49,186 nucleotides of DNA from a virus, in the IMG/VR virus record IMGVR_UViG_3300025133_000005, positions 1 to 49,186 of that record; one strand, 5' to 3'. Within the stretch, counting starts at the first letter, position 1. The number at the start of each line of letters is the position of its first letter. Below, one piece after another: positions 40,778-48,402 of this stretch. The notes under the pieces were generated by a model, which worked only from the letters and a program-made list of their open reading frames with translations, was not told the DNA's origin and did no database searches. A program made the translations under genes and the position numbers.

Positions 40778-41048
40778 TTATCGAATAGATGTTTCAGGAA
40801 GTGGATATAAACTCTTCAAACATCTTGGATTCAAAGAAAATAAAGATGGTAAGCAAGAAGAGCTCCAGCAAACAGTTGGCTATACTGGAAAGGTAGAGCA
40901 AGCCTTAACTCTTTATTTGGATGCAATCCTTAAAGATAGAATGACTGATGAAGCAATGAGTGTAAAAGAACTTAAAGCTTTTATATTGAATACTAAGTAC
41001 GAGATACTTAACGGTTACTCAACGGAATTTAAAGGAGAAAAAGAATGA
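40758..41048 (+). CDS. Hypothetical protein
   Basis: 96 residues with AAAGGAGAAAAAGG. Contains DVSGSGYKLFKHLGF and a helical second half. The ribosome cassette AAAGGAGAAAAAG is reused for the next gene. No family recognised. Confidence 0.5.
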   Translation: MIILKNNYRIDVSGSGYKLFKHLGFKENKDGKQEELQQTVGYTGKVEQALTLYLDAILKDRMTDEAMSVKELKAFILNTKYEILNGYSTEFKGEKE

Positions 41049-41449
41049 GAATTAATCTTGAAAAAAAGTACGTAGACAGAGCAAAGGAGTTAATCGCAGG
41101 ACTAAGAAAGCACAATGTTAGAGAGCAGGAATTGATCGAACAATTCATACCGAAAACACAAAAGCTGGTTGTGTGGCTAACTAATAACAGCATGGACACA
41201 TTAAGGGATTATCTCTATACTGAATTTGGTAGAGACATTCTTGTGTACTTTCAGAAAAACCACAACGGTGAAATTGGTGCATTGTACAAGGAATTGCCAG
41301 AGCTACCAGTAGCTTGTAAGGACTGCGGAGAATATCCAATTATCGATGAATCAACACAATGCCTTACTTCAGACTGTGCTTTTCAAGGGAAAATCTTTGA
41401 AGATGTAGCAGAATGGAATGCTAGAATGACTAAATTTAAAGGAGAATAA
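41045..41449 (+). CDS. Protein with C-terminal Lar-like zinc ribbon
   Basis: 134 residues. Helical first 85 residues, then ACKDCGEYPIIDESTQCLTS with DCAFQG and a terminal AEWNARM, the layout of Lar/DUF551-type restriction-alleviation zinc ribbons (CxxCG...C...C...eWN). Lar proteins modulate host type I restriction; whether this one does is unknown. Confidence 0.55.
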   Translation: MRINLEKKYVDRAKELIAGLRKHNVREQELIEQFIPKTQKLVVWLTNNSMDTLRDYLYTEFGRDILVYFQKNHNGEIGALYKELPELPVACKDCGEYPIIDESTQCLTSDCAFQGKIFEDVAEWNARMTKFKGE

Positions 41450-41451
41450 TT

Positions 41452-41796
41452 ATGAGTATGTTTGAAATATTTTTAATACTAAAACTGGATGATATTGTCA
41501 TTTTTTATAAGATATTCATAGCTGTTCTACTTTTGCCTCTGGGTGCTTTATGGGGAATGCGCTACGCTGATGACATTAAATCATTGGAAAAACCAGCTAT
41601 TAAACTAACTGTTGCTTGGATTGTTTTTGTAATCATGCTAGTGCTTACGCCAAACACAAAAACAGCACTCACCATGATAGCTGGAGAGAGTATAACCAAT
41701 AACAAGGAAATTATAAAAACGGTTGATAAAAGCGTAGAGCTACTTCCGAAGGTAATTGAAGCCATAGATAAATACTTAGACAAAAAAGGAGAATAA
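41452..41796 (+). CDS. Two-pass membrane protein
   Basis: 114 residues. Membrane segments at about 17-36 and 51-66, then a charged helical tail (NKEIIKTVDKSVELLPKVIE). Could be a holin-like or early membrane factor; it lies among replication genes, not lysis genes. GGAGAATAATT precedes ATG 41452. Confidence 0.6.
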   Translation: MSMFEIFLILKLDDIVIFYKIFIAVLLLPLGALWGMRYADDIKSLEKPAIKLTVAWIVFVIMLVLTPNTKTALTMIAGESITNNKEIIKTVDKSVELLPKVIEAIDKYLDKKGE

Positions 41797-41798
41797 CC

Positions 41799-42173
41799 AT
41801 GAATGCAAAAAACACAGAAACAGGAAAACTAAAGAAAATGCCAGCACCAATCCTTAAAAGGGATGGAACACCACTTAAAAATAAACATGAATTCTGGATA
41901 ATTAAAAACGAAAACACAGATTATCCTGATGTTATTCCTTTCCAGATTGTTACTGAGAAAGGGCTTGAATACTTTCCAAAGGATTTAAAACTTGGTGACG
42001 CTGTTGTAGTTGAATTCACGCTCTCAGGTCGATTATGGGAAGGTAGATGTTTTGGTTCCAATATCGCATGGAGGGTGTCAGCAGACAACAACGATGCAAT
42101 GAATAAAGGACTTGAAGCAGCTTATAATGAGGCTAAAGGTGATAAAGATGTTGAAGATCTTCCTTGGGAGTAG
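41799..42173 (+). CDS. DUF3127-like single-stranded-DNA-binding candidate
   Basis: 124 residues. Strand order with PDVIPFQIVTEKGLEYF, LKLGDAVVVEFTLSGRLWEG and NIAWRVSAD resembles the OB-fold of DUF3127/SSB-like proteins. The acidic end EDLPWE mimics the SSB tail that recruits partner proteins. It lies in the module with erf and before the initiator and helicase, so it probably coats ssDNA during replication. Confidence 0.65.
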   Translation: MNAKNTETGKLKKMPAPILKRDGTPLKNKHEFWIIKNENTDYPDVIPFQIVTEKGLEYFPKDLKLGDAVVVEFTLSGRLWEGRCFGSNIAWRVSADNNDAMNKGLEAAYNEAKGDKDVEDLPWE

Positions 42174-42360
42174 TAACCTTCTAATCTTAGCTTTCACAAT
42201 AACGATTAATTGCAGTAAGGGGGTTGATGAAGATCAGCTCCTTTTACTTGCTTCAAAGATTCCAGTTAACACATCATTTAGGATATATCTTTGCAATCGT
42301 TATTATGTGTTGAAAAGAGGGAACACTTTTGTTGACTATATAAAGGAGAAGAAGTTATGA
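42148..42360 (+). CDS. Small secreted or membrane-anchored protein candidate
   Basis: 70 residues; ATG 42148 with AAAGGTG rather than the upstream ATG 42112 inside the previous gene. Hydrophobic N-terminal stretch (IFLGSSNLLILAFTITINCS) may be a signal sequence, with Cys 24 (INCSKG) as a weak lipobox. The rest is basic. Unknown. Confidence 0.45.
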   Translation: MLKIFLGSSNLLILAFTITINCSKGVDEDQLLLLASKIPVNTSFRIYLCNRYYVLKRGNTFVDYIKEKKL

Positions 42361-42575
42361 GCAGGATTCCTATAGATTTAACAGATAGAGAGCTGAACAT
42401 AGTATATCAAGGTCTTTTCTTGCTTTTTAATGAAAGAAATGCCTACTGGAGCAAAGGGAGAATCAGGGTTTTAAACAATCTGTTGAAGAAACTAAATGAG
42501 TCAGCCAGAGAAAGAAAGGATTGTGAAAGTATAATGAGATCTTTTTACGAATTTGAAGAGGAGGATGAGTTATGA
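42357..42575 (+). CDS. Small hypothetical helical protein
   Basis: 72 residues, ATGA overlap and GGAGAAGAAGTT. Helical throughout (LTDRELNIVYQGLFLLFNER). No family recognised. Confidence 0.5.
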   Translation: MSRIPIDLTDRELNIVYQGLFLLFNERNAYWSKGRIRVLNNLLKKLNESARERKDCESIMRSFYEFEEEDEL

Positions 42576-42796
42576 AATATACATGGAGCGACCCAGAAAG
42601 ATTATGCAGAAGTCGAATGGATGACAACTTTGAAAGACTTGCAGATCTTGCAAATAAATTAAAAGCATTGGATGACCATACGATTACTAAGCTATATGAA
42701 CATGTTGATGAAATGCAGCAGGAAATCGAACAGCTTAGAGATGAATTAGTCCAGTTGTTAAAACACAAGGCAGTTGATGTCGGAGGGGGAATATGA
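42572..42796 (+). CDS. Small coiled-coil protein
   Basis: 74 residues, ATGA overlap with the previous gene. ADLANKLKALDDHTITKLYE and EMQQEIEQLRDELVQLLKHK form a clear coiled coil. Probably oligomeric; role unknown. Confidence 0.55.
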   Translation: MKYTWSDPERLCRSRMDDNFERLADLANKLKALDDHTITKLYEHVDEMQQEIEQLRDELVQLLKHKAVDVGGGI

Positions 42797-42987
42797 GTAA
42801 AGTAGCCAGAGCAACGATACTTGGTTTTCATTGTTCGGATATTTCAGGTGAAAGTTGTAGTTGGGGTATACCTACAGATTTGGGAACATGTCAGTTTGCA
42901 GTGGGGGGAGCATGTATCAACATAGAGACACAGAAAGAAGTAATGAGGAAAAAGATAGAATCATTCAGGAAAAAGAAGAACTACTAA
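42793..42987 (+). CDS. Small Cys-containing hypothetical protein
   Basis: 64 residues after GGAGGGGGAAT. Compact, Gly/Cys-rich first half (SDISGESCSWGIPTDLGTCQ), basic end. It overlaps the next gene by 76 nt, more than usual here, yet both have excellent ribosome sites. Confidence 0.5.
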   Translation: MSKVARATILGFHCSDISGESCSWGIPTDLGTCQFAVGGACINIETQKEVMRKKIESFRKKKNY

Positions 42988-43151
42988 AGTTGATAGAAAA
43001 AGCTAGGGATGCCTTGCAAGTTGTTCCAAAAGACAATCCACTATATTCATGGTGGCAGGGAAGGCTTGCAAGGACTACAAAGGTTTACACAGGTGCCTAT
43101 GGGGAGGTGCCGAGGGTAGAAAAGGATATTAAACAAGGAGGATTATTTTGA
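42912..43151 (+). CDS. Small helical protein
   Basis: 79 residues; ATG 42912 follows GGGGGGAGC, so the upstream ATG 42861 is not needed. Charged coiled coil (NEEKDRIIQEKEELLKLIEK) then an aromatic segment (PLYSWWQGRLARTTKVY). Unknown. Confidence 0.5.
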   Translation: MYQHRDTERSNEEKDRIIQEKEELLKLIEKARDALQVVPKDNPLYSWWQGRLARTTKVYTGAYGEVPRVEKDIKQGGLF

Positions 43152-43744
43152 AGGACAAATACATAAAAATATGTGAAAAAATAGTCAAACAAGGCAACTG
43201 CGATAATATTAAGTGCAATACCTGCCCATTTTACTATGGTAAATATTTTTGCTTTACATGTAGTATGAAAATATCACTTGCAAAAGAATACTTAAAACAA
43301 CATGGAGGACACACAATGAACGAAAAAGATAAACTCAGTAAAGTAATCGAAGACTTAGAAAAAAGCTTGTCAGAGGCGAAATCGGAGCTTGAGAGCATGA
43401 ATAATAAATACACTATGAGGCTACAGGTCAGCTGCAAAAACCTATACATAATGGTCGGAGATGGACCGATAGGGTTCATAAATAGTGCAGGGAAATGTGC
43501 CATATTAAATAATGTGCCTTACATTTCACGTTACGAACTATGGAGAGAGAACGGCATGAAGGTTGATGATTCAGTTGTTAAGTGGAGAGATGGGGGATAT
43601 TGGCTTGAAAACTTCTGTTTAATGAGAATAACCCCAACTGACGACCATGACATATACAACTTTAAACATTGTTTTGCACACGACGGTTGCGAAGACGAAA
43701 ACATAGTGCGCCACAAACACAACAAACGACCAATATTATTTTAG
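43148..43744 (+). CDS. Hypothetical protein with N-terminal Cys cluster
   Basis: 198 residues from TTG 43148 with AGGAGGATTAT. Residues 8-40 carry a CDNIKCNTCPFYYG...CFTCS zinc-type cluster, followed by a coiled coil (DKLSKVIEDLEKSLSEAKSE) and a beta-type C-terminal half ending in KHNKRPILF. An ATG after AACATGGAGGACACACA (43316) could give a shorter second product lacking the Cys cluster. Confidence 0.55.
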   Translation: MKDKYIKICEKIVKQGNCDNIKCNTCPFYYGKYFCFTCSMKISLAKEYLKQHGGHTMNEKDKLSKVIEDLEKSLSEAKSELESMNNKYTMRLQVSCKNLYIMVGDGPIGFINSAGKCAILNNVPYISRYELWRENGMKVDDSVVKWRDGGYWLENFCLMRITPTDDHDIYNFKHCFAHDGCEDENIVRHKHNKRPILF

Positions 43745-43753
43745 GAGTTGAAA

Positions 43754-44008
43754 ATGGAAAAGATGGTGAAAACTAAAAAGGAAATTGAAGCTCATCTAAA
43801 GAGCAGAAAGTACTATAGAGTTTCATGTGGTGATTATTACAACGAAGCAGGGGTATACTTCACTAATTACATGTTTCGCATGTGTGGGCAAAGATACAGT
43901 GCCACAAAGGTGTTAGATCCAGATAGTCATATGTATGATTATGAATTGCATACAAAGCATGGAAGCTATCTATTTAAAAATATCTGGCTAGATGGAGGTA
44001 GTAAATGA
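43754..44008 (+). CDS. Small hypothetical protein
   Basis: 84 residues; ATG 43754 after TTAGGAGTTGAAA. Tyr/Cys-rich (YYRVSCGDYYNEAGVYFTNY). The C-terminal half of the preceding protein shows a similar 'W..GG.WL.N' type of ending (here YLFKNIWLDGG), possibly distant relatives. Confidence 0.5.
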   Translation: MEKMVKTKKEIEAHLKSRKYYRVSCGDYYNEAGVYFTNYMFRMCGQRYSATKVLDPDSHMYDYELHTKHGSYLFKNIWLDGGSK

Positions 44009-44160
44009 CTCCATACGTGGCACTACAACACCTGAAACTACATGATAGGATTAAGGCTTTGAAAAAGAAGATCGATGAAACAAAGGATGAGGATTACAAG
44101 TTAAAGCTTGAACAGGAACTGTTTGAGGCTGATAGGGAATTAGAGGATTTGGATAGTTAG
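44005..44160 (+). CDS. Small coiled-coil protein
   Basis: 51 residues in ATGA overlap, GGAGGTAGTAA upstream. Lys/Glu/Asp-rich helix (IKALKKKIDETKDEDYKLKL) ending in DRELEDLDS. Stop directly precedes the next AGGAGG. Confidence 0.55.
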   Translation: MTPYVALQHLKLHDRIKALKKKIDETKDEDYKLKLEQELFEADRELEDLDS

Positions 44161-44169
44161 GAGGAGAAA

Positions 44170-44565
44170 ATGATTGACTGGGAAAAGGTTGCAGAGGATA
44201 GAGCACCGTGTTATTTTTGGCTTTTTAAGAATTATGATGACAAAATAGCTGGTAATTTACGTTGTTTTTATGGTAAAAATTTAATCCATCCCTTTGAGGC
44301 TTTAGATGGTTTTAAGTATCACAATTGCGAATTAATCCTTGATTCAGACAAGGAGAAGTACACTATTAAAGAGACTGAATATAGAGCTTGCGAGAATTGG
44401 GAAGAGTTTAAGTTTTTCTTTGGGAAGATGGCTAAAATGAAAAATTTGGATAATTATGAAACTATAAGCAATGTTTATTTCCCTGAAAGCTCAAAATATT
44501 GGTTTGAACACTGGGAACTAATAGAACCTATTAACGGATCAAAAATAATCGGGGTGCGGGTATGA
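44170..44565 (+). CDS. Hypothetical protein
   Basis: 131 residues with TAGGAGGAGAAA. Trp/Phe/Tyr-rich (DRAPCYFWLFKNYDDKIAGN, FPESSKYWFEHWELIEPING). Unknown family. A minimal 7-codon ORF overlaps its end and carries the next ribosome site. Confidence 0.5.
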   Translation: MIDWEKVAEDRAPCYFWLFKNYDDKIAGNLRCFYGKNLIHPFEALDGFKYHNCELILDSDKEKYTIKETEYRACENWEEFKFFFGKMAKMKNLDNYETISNVYFPESSKYWFEHWELIEPINGSKIIGVRV

Positions 44566-44588
44566 AGAAACTAATAGGGAGGTGTTAA

Positions 44589-44786
44589 ATGATGTTTTTA
44601 AACGCACTTGCAGTGTACACATTATCTGCTTGCTCGCTTCTAACACTTGTAAGTATCGCCATCATTAATCGTGACTATGATTACAAAGATCTAGGCGATC
44701 AACTTGAGCTTTTTGGCTCGATGTCAGGCAAGCCATTGTTTGTTGCTGGAGTATGTATGCTCTGGCTTATATTCGGTGGTGTGTAA
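44589..44786 (+). CDS. Two-pass small membrane protein
   Basis: 65 residues after GGGAGGTGTTAA. Membrane segments at about 5-26 and 48-65 with a short acidic loop. Last gene before the promoter at 44.8 kb. A holin-like topology, but not near any lysis enzyme. Confidence 0.55.
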   Translation: MMFLNALAVYTLSACSLLTLVSIAIINRDYDYKDLGDQLELFGSMSGKPLFVAGVCMLWLIFGGV

Positions 44787-44793
44787 AAAATCC

Positions 44794-44822
44794 ATTGACA
44801 GGACTGATTAGTTCTGGTATCG
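44794..44822 (+). promoter_or_regulatory. Promoter of the replication genes
   Basis: TTGACA (44794-44799), 17-nt spacer ending in TGG (extended -10), TATCGT (44817-44822). The AAATCCATTGACA stretch is shared with the promoter at 32.54 kb. Confidence 0.75.
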
Positions 44823-44833
44823 TATGGGTAACG

Positions 44834-44902
44834 AATGCTGTCTTTCTCTTGCGCAAGACTAAGACAGTAATTAATTTATTGTCTTAGAAGAGGAGGACAG
44901 CA
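44834..44902 (+). promoter_or_regulatory. Nested stem-loop leader hiding ribosome site and start codon (L4)
   Basis: Outer stem ATGCTGTCTTTCTC (44834-44847) with GAGGAGGACAGCAT (44889-44902), 14 pairs with two G-U, covers both GAGGAGG and the first two bases of the ATG at 44901. Inner hairpin CTAAGACAGTAA (44858-44869) with TTATTGTCTTAG (44875-44886), one G-U. The layout matches L1. Confidence 0.75.
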
Positions 44903-44954
44903 TGTTCAATCAACTACAAAAATCACATGACATTCAGGAGTTAAACAATGACTA
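44901..44954 (+). CDS. 17-residue leader peptide
   Basis: MFNQLQKSHDIQELNND, preceded by the sequestered GAGGAGG and overlapping the start of the DUF1376 gene. Its last codons contain CAGGAG, the ribosome site of that gene. Translation of this peptide may therefore be needed to open or couple the replication gene. Confidence 0.5.
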
Positions 44955-45640
44955 AAACAAACAAGGAAAAACTAATTCATTTTCCTTTTTACTGCAATCA
45001 GTATCTTGGAATAATGTCAGAATTAACAGCAAAAGAACGTGGTTTTTGGATCACATTACTTGCAACTTACATTGCTTCCGATGGTGTTTTTCCACCTGAA
45101 AAAAGGCTGTATAAAAGGTGTGATGTTTGTGATAAAAATGATGAACAAATAATTAACGAACTTTTACCGGAAATTGAAGAGATTGGTGATGTTATTTTAA
45201 AGACACAAAAGAAGAAATCTAAGAAGCTTAGTGAAAACGGAAGGTTAGGTGGTCTAGCAAAAGCTAAGCAAAAGCTAAGCAAATGCTTACCAAATGGGGT
45301 AGCAAAAAGCTGCCATACAGAAACAGAAACAGATACATATACAGAGATAGATAAAGATACAGAAAAAGAGAAAGAAAAAAAGAATATATACTCTGATGAA
45401 TTTGAATCTTTCTGGAAAGCATATCTGAGACCATCGAAAGGTGTTAAGAAAGATGCTTATGTTTTTTACAGAAAGTTAAGTGATGAAGATAAAATCAATG
45501 CTCTTAATGGAATAAAACCATACTCAAAAACAATGAGTGAGCTGAAATACATGAAGCAAGCTGAGAGATATCTCAGGGATAGAGTGTGGGAAGGGCTAGA
45601 TGCACCATCTCAGGAACAAACAGATGTATACAACTTTTAA
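44948..45640 (+). CDS. DUF1376-type replication initiator
   Basis: 230 residues. IHFPFYCNQYLGIMSELTAK followed by ERGFWITLLATYIASDGVFP is the winged-helix start of DUF1376 proteins; a low-complexity linker (TETETDTYTEIDKDTEKEKE) leads to a C-terminal domain (FWKAYLRPSKGVKKDAYVFY). Such proteins bind the phage origin and are followed by loader and helicase genes, as here. Controlled by the promoter and leader just upstream. Confidence 0.8.
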   Translation: MTKTNKEKLIHFPFYCNQYLGIMSELTAKERGFWITLLATYIASDGVFPPEKRLYKRCDVCDKNDEQIINELLPEIEEIGDVILKTQKKKSKKLSENGRLGGLAKAKQKLSKCLPNGVAKSCHTETETDTYTEIDKDTEKEKEKKNIYSDEFESFWKAYLRPSKGVKKDAYVFYRKLSDEDKINALNGIKPYSKTMSELKYMKQAERYLRDRVWEGLDAPSQEQTDVYNF

Positions 45641-45651
45641 TGGAGGGAGAA

Positions 45652-46107
45652 TTGAAACACTCAAAAGATTTTTACAAAAAAATATTCACAAAGCTTTATA
45701 TCCGCTACGGCTATCATCCATTTCCAAAAGAGTTCATTGATAATGGAATTGACTTGGTTCTTGATGAGTGGGATGAATCGATTGGGATGTTTAAAGAACA
45801 CCACATCTTAAAAGGACTTAATAAGTGCATCAAGTATCACGAGGATAGAATGCCTCGCCTGCCAAAGATTGTTGCATATATCAAAGCTGAAATAAAAGAC
45901 AGCATAGATCCAGATGATATGGAAAAAATAGCTTCGTCTATATGTGATAAAGTTGTAGCTGAAATAAAGTCAGGGTCTATAACAACCAAGAGAGAAGCTA
46001 AAGGCTTTCTAATTTCTTTATCAGAAAGAGAAATGATACACCCAAGCATGGCATCCATTCTGATACAACGAACTACAGATTTCCAAAGTCTAAAGGGGGA
46101 AGCATGA
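45652..46107 (+). CDS. Helicase-loader candidate (lambda P-like)
   Basis: 151 residues from TTG 45652, which has GGAGGGAGAA; an ATG at 45640 lacks a site. Residues EWDESIGMFKEHHILKGLNK and PRLPKIVAYIKAEI follow the W...I..GL...PxxP-type pattern of P-like loader proteins. It lies between initiator and DnaB-type helicase, overlapping the latter by 4 nt. Family assignment by pattern and order. Confidence 0.55.
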   Translation: MKHSKDFYKKIFTKLYIRYGYHPFPKEFIDNGIDLVLDEWDESIGMFKEHHILKGLNKCIKYHEDRMPRLPKIVAYIKAEIKDSIDPDDMEKIASSICDKVVAEIKSGSITTKREAKGFLISLSEREMIHPSMASILIQRTTDFQSLKGEA

Positions 46108-47237
46108 AACATGATTCAACCATTGTGGAAACATTTCTATTTGATCACATAAAAAAAGTAGTTCCCGAAGAAGTAGCAATGCAATACTCATCTCTCATTG
46201 CAATGGACTCGAACCATGACAAGGAAAAAGCCCTTGAGGCTTCCGTAAATGCCCTGCATGATCGTTTTACTGAATTCCAATACAAAGATATAGATGCCTT
46301 TATTTTTAACGCTCAGTTAGAGTTAGACAGAATCAAGGATGAACACCTTGAATTGTTTGGTGAGCAAGATGAACACTACTTGGAATTCATTAACAAGAAG
46401 TATCATTCTGAAAAGGATCTTGTGTATGAAGGTGGAATTAAAGGTTACAGGTTAGACCACTACTGGCAACTACAGAACAAGATAGATGGCATTAGAGCTG
46501 GACTGCACATCATTGCTGCTGATCCTAATGTTGGTAAAACTTCACTTATGGTTTCAATGGCATGGGATCTGCTTGAGAGTAACAAAGATGTTCACGTTGT
46601 GTTTTACACAGTTGATGATGAGAAAGGTAAGATAACTAACAATATGTTAGCATGCATATCCAATGTATCTCAGAATAAAGTTGATAGAAAAAGGTCGGAC
46701 GAAGACAGGGTTAAAGTTGATGATGCATATAATGACATTATTGGGTGGTCTGTAAATAGAAGGTTTTCAGTTATTGACTCATCTGTTTTTGAAAATGCTA
46801 ATCAATTAAATCAACACATGATGAGGACTAGAAAAGAATTTAAAGATAAAGATTTAGTTATAATGGTTGATGGTTGCACAAACCTTCACATGGAAGGACA
46901 AGGTGAGGAGCGGTACAATAAGTTAGCTATGCTTTTTAAAAGAGCTTGGAAACCTACTGCAACTGGATTGCAAGCGATACCTATTATCATTAGCAATGAA
47001 CTTAGAAAACGTAATGATAAATCCAGACCTAAGAAATCTGATATCAAAGGATCTTCTAAGTGGGAGTATGTTGCTGACTCAGTTATCTGCCTATCAGCAG
47101 AGGATGAGGATGCACTTAATAGTAGAACTAATATGACTGTGATAGCTGATTTAGATAAAAATAAGTTTGGTAGTGGAAAGGGCATTACTAGCCTTCTTTT
47201 CGATCCAGATTGTAGTAAATTTATACACAAAACATAA
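46104..47237 (+). CDS. DnaB-type replicative helicase
   Basis: 377 residues. Walker A ADPNVGKTSL (about 139-148) and Walker B LVIMVD (251-256). NELRKRNDKSRPKKSDIKGS and WEYVADSVICLS follow, corresponding to the sensor/arginine-finger end of RecA-like DnaB C-domains. The N-terminal domain is divergent and acidic. It unwinds DNA at the fork. It lacks a primase domain, so host DnaG and polymerase are probably used. Confidence 0.8.
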   Translation: MKHDSTIVETFLFDHIKKVVPEEVAMQYSSLIAMDSNHDKEKALEASVNALHDRFTEFQYKDIDAFIFNAQLELDRIKDEHLELFGEQDEHYLEFINKKYHSEKDLVYEGGIKGYRLDHYWQLQNKIDGIRAGLHIIAADPNVGKTSLMVSMAWDLLESNKDVHVVFYTVDDEKGKITNNMLACISNVSQNKVDRKRSDEDRVKVDDAYNDIIGWSVNRRFSVIDSSVFENANQLNQHMMRTRKEFKDKDLVIMVDGCTNLHMEGQGEERYNKLAMLFKRAWKPTATGLQAIPIIISNELRKRNDKSRPKKSDIKGSSKWEYVADSVICLSAEDEDALNSRTNMTVIADLDKNKFGSGKGITSLLFDPDCSKFIHKT

Positions 47238-47246
47238 GGAGTAATT

Positions 47247-47495
47247 ATGAGTAAACAGAATGAAGACTTACAGGTTCTTAGTTTGAGAATTGAAGATGGA
47301 ATGAGATTTAACACTATTAACTGTATAGAGTTGAGCATACTGAACTACGAGAGAAAGTATTATTGGATGGTAGAGAAGGCAGACACCAACTTCGGAAACA
47401 TAAATGAGTGGACAGAAATAACAGAGGGTTTATATAAAGCATTACTGAAGGATTACGGCTGGAAAAACTTTGAAAAACTACTGTCACATGAATAG
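47247..47495 (+). CDS. Small hypothetical protein
   Basis: 82 residues after AAGGAGTAATT. Beta-then-helix layout (INCIELSILNYERKYYWMVE, ITEGLYKALLKDYGWKNFEK). Follows the helicase; unknown. Confidence 0.5.
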   Translation: MSKQNEDLQVLSLRIEDGMRFNTINCIELSILNYERKYYWMVEKADTNFGNINEWTEITEGLYKALLKDYGWKNFEKLLSHE

Positions 47496-47817
47496 TGAAC
47501 AATTTGAAACCATTGTAGCTAAAGCAGATCAATATATGATGATGATGGATAAGCACCAGCAAGAAGAGAAGTGGAATGCCTATGCTATGATAGAGAAGCT
47601 TCGTGCTAAATTAGCAGGTGAGATCAACAAGACTATAAAAGAGGATGCCTACCTAGCTAGAAAGCTTGAGATTATGGAAGCTGTAGGGTTCAGGTGGAGG
47701 CATAGGTTAAACAAAGGATTGGGTGATGATATGGTTGATATTATCAGGGAGAACCGAGGTGATCCTGACGCTATAGGTAGAAAGGCTGGTGAGTATTTAT
47801 TAGAGATGGAGGGATAA
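47488..47817 (+). CDS. Helical hypothetical protein
   Basis: 109 residues; ATG 47488 overlaps the previous stop. Met/Lys-rich helix (KADQYMMMMDKHQQEEKWNA) and a second charged helical part (NKGLGDDMVDIIRENRGDPD). No family recognised. Confidence 0.5.
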   Translation: MNSEQFETIVAKADQYMMMMDKHQQEEKWNAYAMIEKLRAKLAGEINKTIKEDAYLARKLEIMEAVGFRWRHRLNKGLGDDMVDIIRENRGDPDAIGRKAGEYLLEMEG

Positions 47818-47976
47818 ATGAATATGTTAAATATTGATTCTGTAATATATGATTGCGTAGATATTTTGATTAAACTAGAAAGTCCTTTTACATACCCCTA
47901 TGATAGAAGGACTAATTTGCAATTAAGGATTGCACTTCACGAAAATTTCAAACTATTATTTAATACGGAGGGATAA
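47818..47976 (+). CDS. Small hypothetical protein
   Basis: 52 residues after GGAGGGATAA. Contains VIYDCVDILIKLESPFTYPY and a basic helix (RRTNLQLRIALHENFKLLF). The GGAGGGATAAATG start signal is repeated exactly for the next gene. Confidence 0.5.
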   Translation: MNMLNIDSVIYDCVDILIKLESPFTYPYDRRTNLQLRIALHENFKLLFNTEG

Positions 47977-48402
47977 ATGAAGGAGTTAACGGTTAGGGAT
48001 TTTAGGGTAGGAGAGAGTGTGCAGTGTAACTGTTCAACGGTTTGCATTTCCCAGATTACGGAAACATCAATTCAAGTTTACTATGAGGGTTTTATGGATG
48101 TTAAGCGTAGGTATTATGAATGGATTGATATTGCAGAAAACTCAATACTTAAAGTCCTAAGACGTATAGAGGATATGACTGAGGATGAATGTGTCAGTGA
48201 AGACATGATTAGAGCGATTGGTGATGAACTAATAAGTTTAGCTGTAAGTACTAATGATGGACAGAAAATACGGGGCGAACAGGTTAAGCAAATAGCTTCA
48301 ATTGTAGACTACCGTGACAGAATAGGCATAGACCAAAGAGGCTACATTGACGCAGGGCTTGCGGTTGATCTTAACGAGTTAAATGCAAAGGAGGTGGAGT
48401 GA
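47977..48402 (+). CDS. Hypothetical protein with repeated C-terminal DAGLAVD
   Basis: 141 residues after GGAGGGATAA. Beta-rich N-terminal 60 residues (VRDFRVGESVQCNCSTVCIS), helical rest. Residues near the C-terminus (DAGLAVD) are encoded by a 23-bp repeat also ending the next gene. An N-terminal 'F-x-V-G-E-x-V' is shared with the join-spanning protein, suggesting related SH3-like domains. Confidence 0.55.
   Translation: MKELTVRDFRVGESVQCNCSTVCISQITETSIQVYYEGFMDVKRRYYEWIDIAENSILKVLRRIEDMTEDECVSEDMIRAIGDELISLAVSTNDGQKIRGEQVKQIASIVDYRDRIGIDQRGYIDAGLAVDLNELNAKEVE
48347..48369. repeat. 23-bp direct repeat, first copy
   Basis: TTGACGCAGGGCTTGCGGTT plus GAT, identical to 49021-49043 and in the same reading frame of two adjacent genes (DAGLAVD). 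An 11-bp part (ACGCAGGGCTT) recurs at 49070-49080. Confidence 0.9.
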
